Shown: positions 1 to 37,387, counted from the first letter of the stretch. The stretch: DNA of 64,000 nucleotides from Amorphochlora amoebiformis (GCA_054601695.1 BAAHQB010000085.1:62001-126000); one strand, 5' to 3'. Translations and numbers: made by a program. Notes: generated from the sequence alone by a model not told the origin.

Positions 1-175
1 AATATGTGATAGAGTATGCATTTGTTTGGTATAATAGCATAATATGTGATAGAGTATGCATTTGTTTGGTATAATAGTATAATATGTGATAGAGTATGCA
101 TTTGTTTGGTAGGTATAATAGTATAATATGTGATAGAGTATGCATTTGTTTGGTTGGTATAATAGTATAATGTGT
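1..175. repeat. Tandem repeat, about 40-46 bp, four copies
   Basis: Four near-identical units share the core ATATGTGATAGAGTATGCAT and end in a variable TTGGTATAATAG stretch. They lie just past exon 186-245 of the minus-strand membrane-protein gene, so they sit in its next intron. No coding potential is seen. Confidence 0.8.
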
Positions 176-185
176 GATAGGTAAC

Positions 186-5015
<4,830 letters not shown>

Positions 5016-5492
5016 CTGCAATAAGTTTGTGCGTTGTCAAGGTTTTATCGCTTGATGATCAAACGTGCTGCATCTAGTGAAACAGACCCGCTCGTGAGTA
5101 GGGTAAAAGTAAAGGAGTAAATTGGCGTTGCTGTATCCGTTTGTGAGCTCCGGTTCAGGATCTTGTGCATGTTTCAATACGTTCTTGCCTTCATTGACTT
5201 AAATGGTTTCATATGAGACAACTCAGAATAATTCTGACGCGGATTCTGGTATATTGTCTGAGAATTGGTGCTTTTAGACGCGAATAGCAGGACCTCGCCC
5301 TAAGCTGGTTGTCACCCGACATAATATCAGAAAAGAGTTGCCACCGACGTTAAATTTATCTGACATCCAATATCTAGATATCATTTTTTTTAGAAATAAT
5401 ATATCGGCCCGAATTTCTTTGAATATTTGAATTTGTTCCTTGTGGAGCCCATCGAGTCCGTACCCTGGCAGAAGCGAAGCGATCACTCTGAG

Positions 5493-5727
5493 ATGAAACG
5501 CTTTCCCTCGATTGCATACGCACCAAGTTTGGTGTCTTTGTGTTTTGCGGAGCTAGTCGGGACTTTCTTCTTCACGTTCATTGAGGTGAGAACATTGCTC
5601 GAAATAATGCAGAAAACAATGCTGGAACCAATGCGGAGTCTCCCGGGGTTCTGGGTGCATTTTTGTTAGCATGTGCGAAGATAACTAACCATACACATTT
5701 CACAACTAGATATTTGTTCCCATATTT

Positions 5728-5797
<70 letters not shown>

Positions 5798-6234
5798 CGT
5801 GTGTATGCACATTCATTAACTAGATTAAACGTAGACCAAATAGATGTAGATAGATGAAAGAAAAATGGCGGTAAGGTAACTGGTTACTTGCGCCCGATCG
5901 CCCATAAGCGCGTCCCGTGCACGCCTTGAACCCGCGGCAAAAATGCGACCCCAAGTGATACCGAGAGGTTATAAGAGCCTTAGATAACTCGTCTTAGAGA
6001 GAGCGAGAGCAAGTCGAGAAGCGAGAGCAGCGGGGAGGTCCGTTGGGCGGTGGTGTGGACTAAGATATGTCTGTGATAATATATTGATGTATGATGTGTG
6101 CATGTATCAGAGTATGATTGTTGTTACAAGTGGGGATATTGTCGACGAGGCGATGAGTCTTGATCGGGTCGTTGTAATAGCAATAGGAGGGTAATCATCT
6201 TTTTCTTATCATTCTTCTGTGTAATATATATATA

Positions 6235-6278
<44 letters not shown>

Positions 6279-6356
6279 TGAGTTTGATCGGGTCGTTGTA
6301 ATAGCAATAGGAGGGTAATCGTCTTTTTCTTACTTATCATTCTTCTGTGTAATATA

Positions 6357-6411
<55 letters not shown>

Positions 6412-6420
6412 GTGTATATG

Positions 6421-6452
<32 letters not shown>

Positions 6453-6536
6453 CATATTGAGTCTTGATCGGGTCGTTGTAATAGCAATAGCAGGGTAATC
6501 ATCTTTTTCGTACTTATTATCATTCTTCTGTGTAAT

Positions 6537-6622
<86 letters not shown>

Positions 6623-6648
6623 ATGTGTTTGTGTATCAATATACATGC

Positions 6649-6695
<47 letters not shown>

Positions 6696-6924
6696 ACGAA
6701 ACAGAGGATTGGTGTACTATGGACTGTTATATCTCACTATGACGATCACCGACGGACATGGTATACTCTTTACATACATAATATATATATATATATTTTT
6801 ATATATATATATATATATTTACATATATGTGTGTAAATAAACATGCATATAGCGCAATGAAAATGTATATAGAATACATTTATATCTCCATACATACCTA
6901 CACAATATGTACTTATATATATAC

Positions 6925-6972
<48 letters not shown>

Positions 6973-7352
6973 CCAGGATGCTATCTCCATCCCGGGCTCA
7001 CATTCTCCCTGATTGCTGTGGACTTGTTCCTCCAGGTTGAGATATTCAAGACAAAAAAAGATCGTTCAGATATTCAAGACAAAAAAGAGCGAGGGAGAGA
7101 TATTGGGGGGGGGAGAGGGAATTAGGTAGCCGACTGGTACCAGTTATTCCAGAGATATACTCACAAAGACAGAGGGTTAGACTTGAGTATATTATATCCA
7201 AATGTATGTGTATATATATATATATACATATAGGTGTGTATGTGTGTACAGCACAATATGCTATACACACAATAGAGTAGAATATAATACTATAGCAGAT
7301 ATTATGCACGTGATGTAAATAGAAATATATACATACGTATTACACATACGTT

Positions 7353-7390
<38 letters not shown>

Positions 7391-7448
7391 ATTACTATTA
7401 TTATAATTATTATCGTTATTATTATTATTATATCTAGAATATAAACAC

Positions 7449-7492
<44 letters not shown>

Positions 7493-7590
7493 GTTTATAT
7501 AGATTTAATATACATAGGTACCCGTGGGGCTAGAGGTATTCGTTGGGTTGGTATGTATCGCCCTCCAGCTCACTGCCGCCACCCTAGGAA

Positions 7591-7652
<62 letters not shown>

Positions 7653-8439
7653 TGATATCCATCTAAAATATACACAAACAGGCCTTGGTGCACGATACTG
7701 TGTCCCTAACCCAGGTCGACCGAACACTACACTCTAAATTCTAACAACCACACATCACATCTCCAACACACTAAACCGTAGCCTAAATACGATATATTTG
7801 AATTGTAACCTATACCATGTCGAACCATAATACACTACACCGGAACCTAAATGCTATGTGTACCCCTAACACACTCAAAACCGGAACCCAACCACTATTT
7901 CTAACCCTAACACTAACCCAAACACTATATCTAACCCTAACACTAAACCGTAACCTGGCATACTGAACCAGATTCTAAATACTATATCCAGCTCTAACGC
8001 ACTAAGCCAAAACCTGAATACAATCTAACCCTAGCGCTGAGTTTTAAACCGTAACCCTAACCCAGACCAGGGTGCCGAGCGTATGGGAATCTCACAACCC
8101 AACCTAGGTGTGTGCTGTACACAGCAAACATATGTTGCGTACAAACAGATGAGATCTGAGATATGTATGTATGTTTCAAGCAGTAGAGTATAGGAGACCG
8201 CTAGTTCTGAAGTGGGACAAGTGGGTTTGGTTTGAAAGGTAGTGTATGGGGGTGGTCGGTACAAGTGTTTGAGCGTTTGGTTTCTGTTGTCTGTTCGTAT
8301 GTACGTATTTGCGAATCGACGCAAACGGAGATTGGTTTCTGTGGTCTATTCGTATCTAAGTAACTACGAATCGACCCAAACTGATACGAATCGAATCGAC
8401 CCGAACTAACTTCTCGACTACTGTTTGCATCATTACCTT

Positions 8440-8489
<50 letters not shown>

Positions 8490-9052
8490 GATGCGATACA
8501 AATTTACATGAAATAATTTCAAACAATTGAAGTAGATGTATTGTATAAACAGATGTGTACGACATACCTAGTATTACCTACCCTACCCTACCCTACCCTA
8601 CCCTACCCCACCCCACCTACCCTACCCTACCCTACCCTCCCTACCCTACCCACCCTTGGTTTCGTAATGGTTAGCATAGTTAGATAATGATTGGCTATTG
8701 TTCTAGTTTTGTACTTGTGTGAGATCAACTCTACTCTCTCGTGCCTCTTCGGATTGTGACACGGATTGTGATATTGTGATTTAGATTGTGATATGTGATA
8801 TTGTGATTTAGATTGTGATATTGCGATTCAGATTGTGATATTGCGATTCAGATTGTGATATTGTGATTCAGATTGTGATATTGCGATTCAGATTGTGATA
8901 TTGTGATTCAGATTGTGATATTGTGATTCAGATTCTGAGATGGTTTGGTTTGGTTCAGGGTCAGACGATGGGCAGGTTTGGTGTATGGAACTCATCTTAT
9001 CGCTGTTCTTTGCACTCGTATGTACATCTATAACGTATATATGTGTACATAT

Positions 9053-9102
<50 letters not shown>

Positions 9103-9134
9103 ATTATTCATATATTTATATATGTATGTACATA

Positions 9135-9221
<87 letters not shown>

Positions 9222-9855
9222 CATATACGTATATGTATATGCAAATATATAATATGTAAATATACACACATATAAATAAATGAGTATGCACATATACATA
9301 AATATAAATATTAGAATACATAAATATAGAATAATATGTAGCACATGCATATAGCACGTACACACAGCACATACACACAGTACATACATTTAGGTGATAC
9401 ATATAGTACATACATATAGGTCATACATATAGGTCATCGGATACATATAGGTGATACATATATGTCATCTGATACATATAGGCGATACATATAGTATAGT
9501 GTATATATACATATAGGTGATACATATAGTATAGTGTATACATATAGGTGATACATATAGTAGTATAGTGTATATATACATATAGGTGATACCTATAGTA
9601 GTATAGTGTATATATACATATAGGTGGTCATGTCGGTTCGCTCCAATGAGACAAGAAGGTCAACCATATATATATATATACATATATATGTATATATATG
9701 TATGTATATATATATGTATATATCATAGTTTATATATACATATATATATATATGTATATATATGTGTGTGTATATATTATCTATAGAGCGTCTGTGTCGA
9801 TCGCATTGTTGTACACTTTAACAAGAGCCCTCTTGTTTCCCTATTTGCATGTATA

Positions 9856-9901
<46 letters not shown>

Positions 9902-10216
9902 ATACGCTATCAAATAACATGTATGTACATCGTCTGTGTTCATCTCACTGTTGTACATGACCACAAGACTCCCCTTGCTTCCCTATTTGCATGTATATGT
10001 AATGGTATTTGGTACTTGATACATGTAGACCGTCTGTGTTCATCTCACTGTCGTACATGACCACAAGACTCCCCTTGTTTCCCTATTTGCATGCATATGT
10101 AATGGTATTTGATATTTGATACATGTAGATCGTCTGTGTTGATCGCAGTGTCGTACATGGCAACAAGACTCCTTTCATTTCCCCTATCCTTCAGGTCAAC
10201 CGCATATCACTATACG

Positions 10217-10271
<55 letters not shown>

Positions 10272-10291
10272 CGTGTAAAAAAAAAATTTAC

Positions 10292-10373
<82 letters not shown>

Positions 10374-10839
10374 TATATATACATATATATATATATATGT
10401 ATGTATACCATATTTTAGTCTGAACAGAGAGGTAACCTGCAAGCCCTGAATGACAATCTTAACCGGCGCCCTAACCCTAACCCTAACCCTAAGCCCACAA
10501 CACCCCAACTCACCAGCACTCAACACACCCAACATCACGATCTGCTATTATCCCTAACAGCACTATAGCCCCACCCTGTGGAGGAGTCAATGGTCCTAGG
10601 ACTAAGACATGCTGAATAATCTGATCCTAACCCTAACCCTAACCCTAACCCTAACCCTAACCCAAGCTGTTAGCCTAACCCGTACCCCCGACACCAGCAC
10701 CCTTAATCCTGCTCGATCTCTGGGCCCATATGCGGCCAGCGGTTTCACTGGATCGCCTGGTCAGATTTTGAAAAAATACCCAAAAATCATAGGTTGCTAG
10801 GTGTATATAAGCATGTCTTAAATACCTTTAAATTACACA

Positions 10840-10890
<51 letters not shown>

Positions 10891-11028
10891 TTTATATTAT
10901 ATATATAAAAATATATATAGATAATATGTATGATTATGTAAATGCTAGGGTTTCTCTGGATCGATTTCTCGGCTCCTTTCATAGGCTGTGTACTTGGCTC
11001 TATAGGTATATAAATATATTATATATAT

Positions 11029-11094
<66 letters not shown>

Positions 11095-11248
11095 TATACA
11101 CATGATTACATATGGGTATTGTATGTTTTGATATATGTTCCACTCGCATCGAATTCGTAAAGGGTGATAATTGGGTGTTACACTCAGTGTTCTACATTCT
11201 CAAATATGACACCCTCGCAACGGGGATGCTTCAGGGCAGATCAAGTAG
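5493..11248 (+). CDS. Aquaporin-family (MIP) channel with altered first NPA motif
   Basis: Membrane channel of the major intrinsic protein family. Thirteen exons join in phase to 237 aa: 5493-5585, 6150-6190, 6705-6760, 6977-7035, 7518-7590, 7682-7714, 8066-8107, 8959-9017, 9624-9658, 10129-10194, 10674-10759, 10949-11005, 11235-11248. Helix 1 reads [11 protein letters not shown], typical of MIPs. The second half-helix has the intact motif [10 protein letters not shown], including the selectivity-filter Arg. The first half-helix reads [10 protein letters not shown], so NPA is replaced by HPG. Helix 5 ([17 protein letters not shown]) and helix 6 ([18 protein letters not shown]) follow the family layout. 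Loop A is almost absent, so a small exon may be missing. Exon 10 exists in four tandem versions; I used the one whose phase fits both neighbours. The 14-nt last exon is the weakest. Solute specificity cannot be read from the sequence. Confidence 0.85.
6283..6500 (+). repeat. Two truncated copies of the 3' end of aquaporin exon 2
   Basis: The end of exon 2 with its donor (GTTGTAATAGCAATAGGAGG then GTAATC) recurs at about 6283-6320 and 6459-6497. Each copy is followed by the same intron start and a new (AT)n tract. The copies lie downstream, inside intron 2, and have lost the exon's own start. Confidence 0.85.
7730..8060 (+). repeat. Degenerate telomere-like CTAACCCTAA region
   Basis: The stretch is built from decayed CTAACCCTAA, CTAACACTAA and CCGTAACC units in aquaporin intron 6. 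It runs straight into the acceptor of exon 7 (GTAACCCTAACCCAG at 8051-8065). Confidence 0.7.
8750..8935 (+). repeat. 20-bp tandem repeat in aquaporin intron 7
   Basis: About nine units of GATTGTGATATTGCGATTCA type, with T/C variation at one site, end just upstream of the exon 8 acceptor at 8958. A separate CCCTA array lies at 8576-8650. Confidence 0.8.
9405..9623 (+). repeat. Repeated copies of the aquaporin exon 9 acceptor region
   Basis: Units of the type TACATATAGGTGATACATAT recur several times and end in the real acceptor TACATATAG followed by GTGGTCATG. Each unit thus carries a copy of the acceptor and the first exon bases. Confidence 0.75.
9787..10094 (+). repeat. Three alternative copies of aquaporin exon 10
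   Basis: Copies at 9787-9850, about 9925-9990 and 10029-10094 resemble exon 10 (10129-10194). They encode related helix segments ([27 protein letters not shown]) against [17 protein letters not shown] in exon 10. Copies 1 and 3 start after an AG. Only exon 10 has the right 3' phase for exon 11. They could be alternative exons or decaying duplicates. Confidence 0.8.
10467..10668 (+). repeat. Intronic telomere-type repeats with the dispersed element
   Basis: CCCTAA arrays at 10470-10490 and 10625-10665 flank one copy of the dispersed element (core TCAATGGTCCTAGGACTAAG). All lie in aquaporin intron 10, C-rich strand as sense, ending a few bases before the exon 11 acceptor (AAGCTGTTAG at 10664-10673). 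Confidence 0.9.
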
Positions 11249-12921
11249 TTAATGCACGTGGCCATGTGCATTAAGACCACGTGTCCACACTACGTACATC
11301 ACTGATACTTTGTACGCGAGCAAATTACTGCATGATGAATGTAATCATTGTAATCGACTAGTTGGGTTAGTTACGAGTTGATGAAGAATACCAAATCAAT
11401 TTAATTAAGCTAGTTAATTAACAACTTACGTCACGTAGACTCTAGATCTGCGATCGACGGTACGTAAAAGTGACTACAACTTGTTGAAAACACTTATGTA
11501 TAAGTTACAGTATAACTGGAAAGAAAGGGTAGAAACACTACCTAGACTACGGTTGAAACATTGTACTTATTGGTTGTTAACTGTCATTTTGTTATGCTAA
11601 TTTTGATATAGAGTATATCTAGTATATGTTGATATGTATGTAGTACATCGATATCGTTTGGAATCTTTGGATACTTAGTAATTACTTACAGAAATACGCA
11701 TGAAGTTGATACGCATGTTGTTAATAAGTTGATACGTATATGGGTATGTGTGTTGGTACGTATATTGGTTGTACATATGTAACGGTATGTTGTGTGTACG
11801 CATTAATAGCGGCATTATACGTTCGTACGTATCTTTGCGTACGTATTTGGTATTCATTGGCATACGTATGATGTAACGTATCTGGTTTATGCTTATGGTA
11901 TACGTATGTGGAACACATGCGCGTACGCATGTGGTATTGAGTGATACGTATTGTTGCATTTGTAGTTTATGTCCATGGATACGTATGTAGATACGCATAA
12001 CGTCTATTGGTATACGGATGTTGTTATGTATGTAGTATGCATGTACGTTGACATGAGGCTCATTGTGCAGCTCATAGCTATCTAGGCTATGCTCGTGCTG
12101 TCAGAAGGTGTCTAGACTCTAGAAGCTTGTGTGGTGGACCCTGCTGGGGACCTGGTCCCCAGATCTTCGTGTGTCTTTAACACTGTCTTATGAATGTCGA
12201 TACTTCATGGAAGCCGGAATGTTGGAATGCGTCTTTGAGAAAATAAATTATCGGGTGTGATCGCTTTTGAGCTCGAACGCACACAAACCTAGCAAGTTTT
12301 TGTACTCATAGGCTTGAATAACTTCAGTTTTGCGTGTTGGCATAACTTGAACGGTTGAACGACTTAGTCCTGACTGAGTGTGGTACACTGGTAGGTACTA
12401 CTTGTACTGTGATTTTTTCACACTATCTATATAAGACTATCAATCTGCTGGTATCGTCTTCCGAACGGTTCGAAGCCACAATACTAGCTATTTACACTTT
12501 TGGTGTCCTGCATACAGCCTAGACAGCTGTGTACAGCTCACTGAGAGCCGCTAAGTAGCGGCGAAATTCAGTTAGTTATGATTGGTGTAATTATTTTTTT
12601 CCTCTTTTTTCTCTACTAAGTCTCTCTCTCCCTCTCTTCCTTCTTATTTCTCTTTCTCTCCGTCTCTCTCAGAGTGCCAGCCACGACCACCATCTGGACC
12701 AATGCTAGCAATGCTAATCTCAATGCAAAAATATCATATCATGACATGGTAATCAATATATACAAACATGTCTTTTGTAAGTATTCGTTGTTTTACAGAC
12801 ATCGCAATAATTAAAAGGTTCGAAACGTGAGCAGGCTCAGGCTGAGGCTTTAGTTTGCGACAAGTCTGTCTTTGACAACTAAGTCTTTGACAAGTATTGT
12901 ATGTATGTTGCGACACAGAAG
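11249..12921. other. Tail-to-tail intergenic region, aquaporin and BRX1
   Basis: Downstream of both genes and almost free of (AT)n, unlike the introns. It holds a degenerate array of TACGTATG-type units at about 11680-12050 and an inverted repeat CTGGGGACC/GGTCCCCAG at 12144-12162. There is a pyrimidine tract at 12600-12670. No gene is seen. Confidence 0.7.
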
Positions 12922-17106
<4,185 letters not shown>

Positions 17107-17296
17107 TATGAAGCCCTGCAAATCGCCGAACGGAAAGATATACGGATACTGCTTTGATAATATCCTATTCGCCGGGGGGTTTCGTTATCTAGATATCATA
17201 CATTAGATATAAAGTATATTAGAATCAGAATATGTAAAATATCACCAATGATTACACATCACCACCGAGTCTCCCGCATCTCTTCAGAATCTCCAA
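17107..17296. promoter_or_regulatory. Shared 5' region of BRX1 and the Arg-rich gene
   Basis: The 190 bp between the two divergent start codons must hold both promoters and leaders. There is an ACCAATGAT box-like site near 17255. No TATA-type element can be assigned. Confidence 0.55.
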
Positions 17297-23432
<6,136 letters not shown>

Positions 23433-24100
23433 GGCATGTCACTAGTGACATCACTTAGTGACGATCCGAACGATGTGCACGTACTAGATACAACTTGTAT
23501 ATCTAGAGAAACTAGGATAACAACTAGCTCAGTAACTGGTACTACAAGTCGATTTTTATCAAGTTTCGAGATCCTATGATGCTTATCATGATTCTTATTG
23601 AGCTACTTACTAGACTTAGTGTATCTCTAGTATCTGTGTAGTACTTGTAACAATGGGATACTTTATCGCGCTCTGAAAAATAAGTGAAAAAAAAAATGGC
23701 CAAAAAAATGAAACTGCGTAACGACATTTTCGCGCTGTATAATGTTTGCTGTAATTGGCGTGGATTATTTCCCAAATGCAGTAGTAAAATATCAAGTTTG
23801 ACAACTTAATACTCAACCGTGATATGAACGTAAAGTACTAAAATATGATAAATGTATATTTTAGTAATAATACAAATTTGGTAATAACTCAAGACTAATT
23901 TATAAAAGTAGAATTTAGTTGGATTCAATAATTTCTATGCAACTAATAATAAATTAATAATTTGTTAACACTCGGTGACCAACCTACAGTCGTAAATTAA
24001 AATCTAAATAATCTAGCTCAACCTGTGAGGAGGTTCACATTCCCGAACGATGCAGCCTTGAATTTCTTCAGTCTCGGGATGACTCATGTCTCCTCTCCTA
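23433..24100. other. Tail-to-tail intergenic region
   Basis: AT-rich, without long microsatellites, between the stops of the Arg-rich gene and the small minus-strand gene. A palindrome GTCACTAGTGAC lies near 23439-23450. Nothing else is seen. Confidence 0.7.
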
Positions 24101-25080
<980 letters not shown>

Positions 25081-25238
25081 TATGTGGTGCATATTATCGT
25101 GCATAGGAAGATTTAAAATAATATTTCGGTAGAAAAACGCCGCCGGTTGCAAAAATCGCCTGTTGAAAAATGCGTCTTCGGAAATTCACCGTCTAAGTTC
25201 ACCTGTTGGGGACCCATAACTCACAGATCCTATCCAGC
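25081..25238. promoter_or_regulatory. Shared 5' region of the small minus gene and the NTF2-like gene
   Basis: Only 158 bp separates the assigned divergent start codons. It must contain both leaders and promoters. No specific element can be named. Confidence 0.5.
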
Positions 25239-27398
25239 ATGATGGTTCTAGCACTCGCCTCGCTGGCCTCGGCCCAGATCGCGACTCGCGTTCGCACTCC
25301 CGTCGCCCGTGCCTTCGGTACGGAGTGCGGAAGGAACTCCGCAAGGAGTGTCCTTGGATCGATGACCGGTCGACGTGCCCGTCGTCCGATTGCTCCAGTC
25401 CGCGCTGTTGACATGGACTCCATTCTCACCATGGTCGGAGCTGGTGTCATCGGTGGTGCTTCCACATCCACATTCTTGAGAGCCTTCGGTGACCAGACTG
25501 CTCCTGGTGTCGCCGCTCCCAAGTTCGCATCTGCTGCTGCTGCTCCTGAGGCTAAAAAGGTACTTTCTTGTTCATTTCCCTTCCCGTGCTCAGTGTCATG
25601 TGTCCAACAAACCGATACAATCAACAAGTTTTCAAGATGCTGAGCAAGCTTTTCAATTTTCAGGGAAAGGTTATCACCAAGGAGGAAGTCTTGGCTGCTC
25701 AAGACGCCTGGGCTAACGCCATCAAGACCATCAGCAGGACCTACCTTAACGATGGTGACTACATGAAAGCTGCTGCTGATGCCGCCGGCGAGCTGTACGG
25801 ATACGGCAAGTCCAAGGTTCTTTTCAAGCCTACCAAGGCGGCCGAGTTCCCTTTCCGTCCTACCGGAGAGGAGGCTATGTCTTACTTTGTCGGTGGTGAC
25901 GTGACCGGTGGCTACAAGGAGGACGCTGGTTTCGCCATCAATGGTGGCAAGGGATGGAGGGACGTGAAGTTTACCAACCATGAGATCGACCTCAACGGTG
26001 ACACTGCTGTTGCCATGGGATCATACGTCTTCACTTGCGCGACCACCGGAAAGGAGAGCAAGGTCGAGTACACCTTTGGCTACAAGCGCAACAACGACGG
26101 AAAAGTGCGCATCTTCCTCCACCACTCGTCTGTGCCCTACACGGTAAAATCAATTAACACACACAATCTGAAGTATGAATGACTCACAATCTGAAATATG
26201 AATGACTTAACTCATGTAGTTTATTTGCAGGAGGCACCTGAGGCTGTGACCTTGAAGGATGTCCAACAGTGCCAAGAGAAGTGGGCAAACGCTATCAAGA
26301 CCATCAGCAAGACCTACCTTGATGGCGGAGACTTCGTCAAAGCCGCTGGTGACGCTGCTGGGGAGCTTTACGGCTACGGCAACACCAACGTCCTTTTCAA
26401 GCCTACCAAGGCCACTGAGAACCCATTCCGTCCTTCTGGAGCCTTGGCCATGTCTTACTTCGTCGGAAAAGACAATGTGGAGAATGGACTTGAGGAAGAC
26501 GCTGGATTCGCCATCAACGGTGGCAAGGGATGGAGCGATGTTGTGTTCAAGAACCATCAAGTCGATCTCAACGGTCCTGTTGCCATCGCCATGGGCTCAT
26601 ACGACTTCACTTCCGCTGCAGACGGCAGCAAGACCACTGTCGAGTACACTTTCGGCTACAAGCGCAACAAAGACGGAAAAGTCCGCATCTTCGTCCACCA
26701 CTCTTCGGTGCCTTATCAGGTGAGAGACTTTGCTTCGAGTGACCGTGAGCTGTGATACTGATTTTTTTTTTTTTAACAGGAGGTTCTTCCTTCCATCACC
26801 GTTGACGAGGTGAAGGAGTGCCAGGAGAACTGGGCCAACGCCATCAAGACGATCAGCAAGACATACCTTGACAAGGGAGACTACATCAAGGCTGCCAGTG
26901 ATGCCGCCGCCCAACTTTACGGCTACGGCAACACCAACGTCCTTTTCAAGCCCACCAAGGCTGCTGAATACCCCTTCCGTCCCACCGGAGAAGAGGCTAT
27001 GTCTTACTTCGTTGGTGCTGACGCCGTTGAGAATGGATACGCCGAAGACGCTGGATTCGCCATCAACGGTGGCAAGGGATGGAGCAACGTTGTCTTCAGC
27101 AACCACCAGATTGACCTTAACGGCCCGGTTGCCATTGCCATGGGATCCTACGAGTTCACATCCGCAGAGGATGGCAGCAAATCCAAAGTCGAGTACACCT
27201 TCGGCTACAAGCGCAACCCTGATGGAAAGCCACGCATCTTCCTCCACCACTCTTCCGTCCCTTACAAGGTATAGGAGCCTAGCGCTTAGTATTTTCGCTT
27301 CAGGTTTGAACATCCTCCCTAATTCTTTGCAGGAGGAAGGAACTCCGGCCAAGTCGGGCAACAGATGGTTCTCGAAACCGGTGTCAGAACTTGCTTAA
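25239..27398 (+). CDS. Triple NTF2-like (SnoaL/CaMKII-AD type) protein, possibly plastid-targeted
   Basis: Five exons, all phase 0, give 614 aa: 25239-25559, 25664-26143, 26231-26719, 26780-27268, 27333-27398. Exon 1 starts with a short hydrophobic stretch (MMVLALASLASAQ), followed by a region rich in Arg, Ala and Thr and a second hydrophobic helix (ILTMVGAGVIGGASTST); this suggests targeting to a plastid or thylakoid, which is inference. Exons 2, 3 and 4 each encode one complete domain of about 160 aa. Each has WANAIKTIS, LYGYG, VLFKPTKA, EDAGFAINGGKGW, DLNG..A.AMGSY and ends in VEYTFGYKRN and HHSSVPY, the ending typical of NTF2/SnoaL-like folds. Domains 2 and 3 are nearly 80% identical by eye. 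The introns are only 60-104 nt and lack (AT)n. Function unknown; a small-molecule binding or enzymatic pocket is possible. Confidence 0.85.
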
Positions 27399-27850
27399 TT
27401 TCATCAGACATTCTCTGATATTCACATCAAACGGAATTTTATAGACGATGAAAAAATATCTTCACCGTTTGAAACCGGGTCGGTGATAGTAAGTCAGATT
27501 ATATGAACATGAACAGATTGAAATTTGAATCAATAATCGACGAATTACCTAAACCATCGACTAGATTAGAAAACTGGAAGAAGAATTGAATAGTAAAGTA
27601 ATAATGGAATCATAAAGAAATAGAATAAATACTGATACGATGGAACTAGATTTCAAACCAATGAATGAATACATTAAAATAATATTATACACATATATGT
27701 ATATATATATATATATATATACACAATATATATGACATATATATATGTAAATATTATACGCGTTGAAAATAAAAAAGCGTCTCATACATGTGTAAATATA
27801 TATATATATATTTATATATATATATATACATATATAAACATACATATATG

Positions 27851-27882
<32 letters not shown>

Positions 27883-27895
27883 TATATAATATCTA

Positions 27896-27934
<39 letters not shown>

Positions 27935-28444
27935 TACACACACGCATTCGTGCATATGTTTATATATAACACACTGTGAGAAAAACTACATTTAAGACAA
28001 CCGTTATCAAACCAAAAAAAAAAGCAATCATAAGTGTTCGAGCTCTCGATCTTACTTAGAAATAAACGTAAATAATCAGTGTTAACATTTTACAAGTACT
28101 TTTCACTTATATTTATGATAGTGTACTAAATTATTTTCATAAGCAATTTTTTTATCTTTGAAAATTAATAATTCAATTTATCAAATTTCTATATAACACA
28201 CAGAATCCACAATGTAAAAATGCGATAGATGCACTTTTGCCATTTTTTTTGCCATTTTTTTTTTTTTACTATTTTTCCGGAGTGCGATCTGAGCGTTCTG
28301 AGCTGCATTATCTGACCGTATCCCATTGTTAGTTCTCCTACTAATACTAGCCTTACGCCGGCAGTAATGGACGTTAAGCGAGATTGAACATAAGAATAGT
28401 TTAATGAGGCAAGTTGACTTAAGTTACGGTAAATTTATCATGAG
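27399..28444. other. Tail-to-tail intergenic region, NTF2-like gene and UFSP2
   Basis: Contains an (AT)n block at about 27690-27930 and otherwise AT-rich unique sequence. A T-run lies at 28235-28268. No exon is seen on either strand. Confidence 0.7.
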
Positions 28445-36925
<8,481 letters not shown>

Positions 36926-37135
36926 TAAGGTAGATATTAGATATGCAGATAAAAGATATCTGGGAGTTAACTTTGGCTGATTTTACCTACCTTAAGACAA
37001 TTGATTTCTCGGGATTCCTGTGTGAATCCCCGTCAGCAGCGCGGCAGCTGCTCTTGTCGACTTGCCCCTCTTGCAGGTGGGGTTGTCATCTTCTGTGGTG
37101 AGCCCTGGTGCAGAATTAGAACCCGACTCCGAAAT
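36926..37135. promoter_or_regulatory. Shared 5' region of UFSP2 and CHLH
   Basis: Divergent start codons lie at 36925 (minus) and 37136 or 37388 (plus). No defined element is recognised. Confidence 0.5.
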
Positions 37136-37279
37136 ATGGCGTCGTACGACACCATGGACACGCAGTTGGGGCCTGTGTCGGTACCCCAGCTCCGCCGTGC
37201 GAGGAAATTCCCCATCAAGACGGCATTTGTGGCACTTAGCACTGCACTCTTTTGCATAGGATTCGGCTTCACGCATCAG
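37136..37279 (+). CDS. Possible first exon of CHLH, or separate small membrane-protein ORF
   Basis: An ATG at 37136 opens 48 codons ending in a CAG followed by GTGTCC. It encodes LRRARKFPIKTAFVALSTAL and a single hydrophobic helix. An 84-nt intron to an AG at 37363 would join it in phase to CHLH ([15 protein letters not shown]), giving the chelatase an N-terminal signal or anchor. Unspliced, the frame ends at TAA 37340-37342. The segment KFPIKTA...LFCIG also recalls TMEM230-type proteins. I cannot decide between these. Confidence 0.4.
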
Positions 37280-37387
37280 GTGTCCATTTACATAAACCCA
37301 TACGCCATACGACTTCTCATCCTTGCCCAAACCCCCCGCTAAAACTCCTTCCCCATAAACCAGGGTCTGGGTGCTGCTCCGGCACGC

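Noticed and set aside
12671-12748. Plus-strand exon-like segment after a pyrimidine tract
   Set aside because: It joins nothing in phase and lies in the BRX1 3' region; chance splice signals.
25199-25981. 260-codon minus-strand frame
   Set aside because: Shadow of the NTF2-like gene on the opposite strand; similar shadows occur at 26207-27361.
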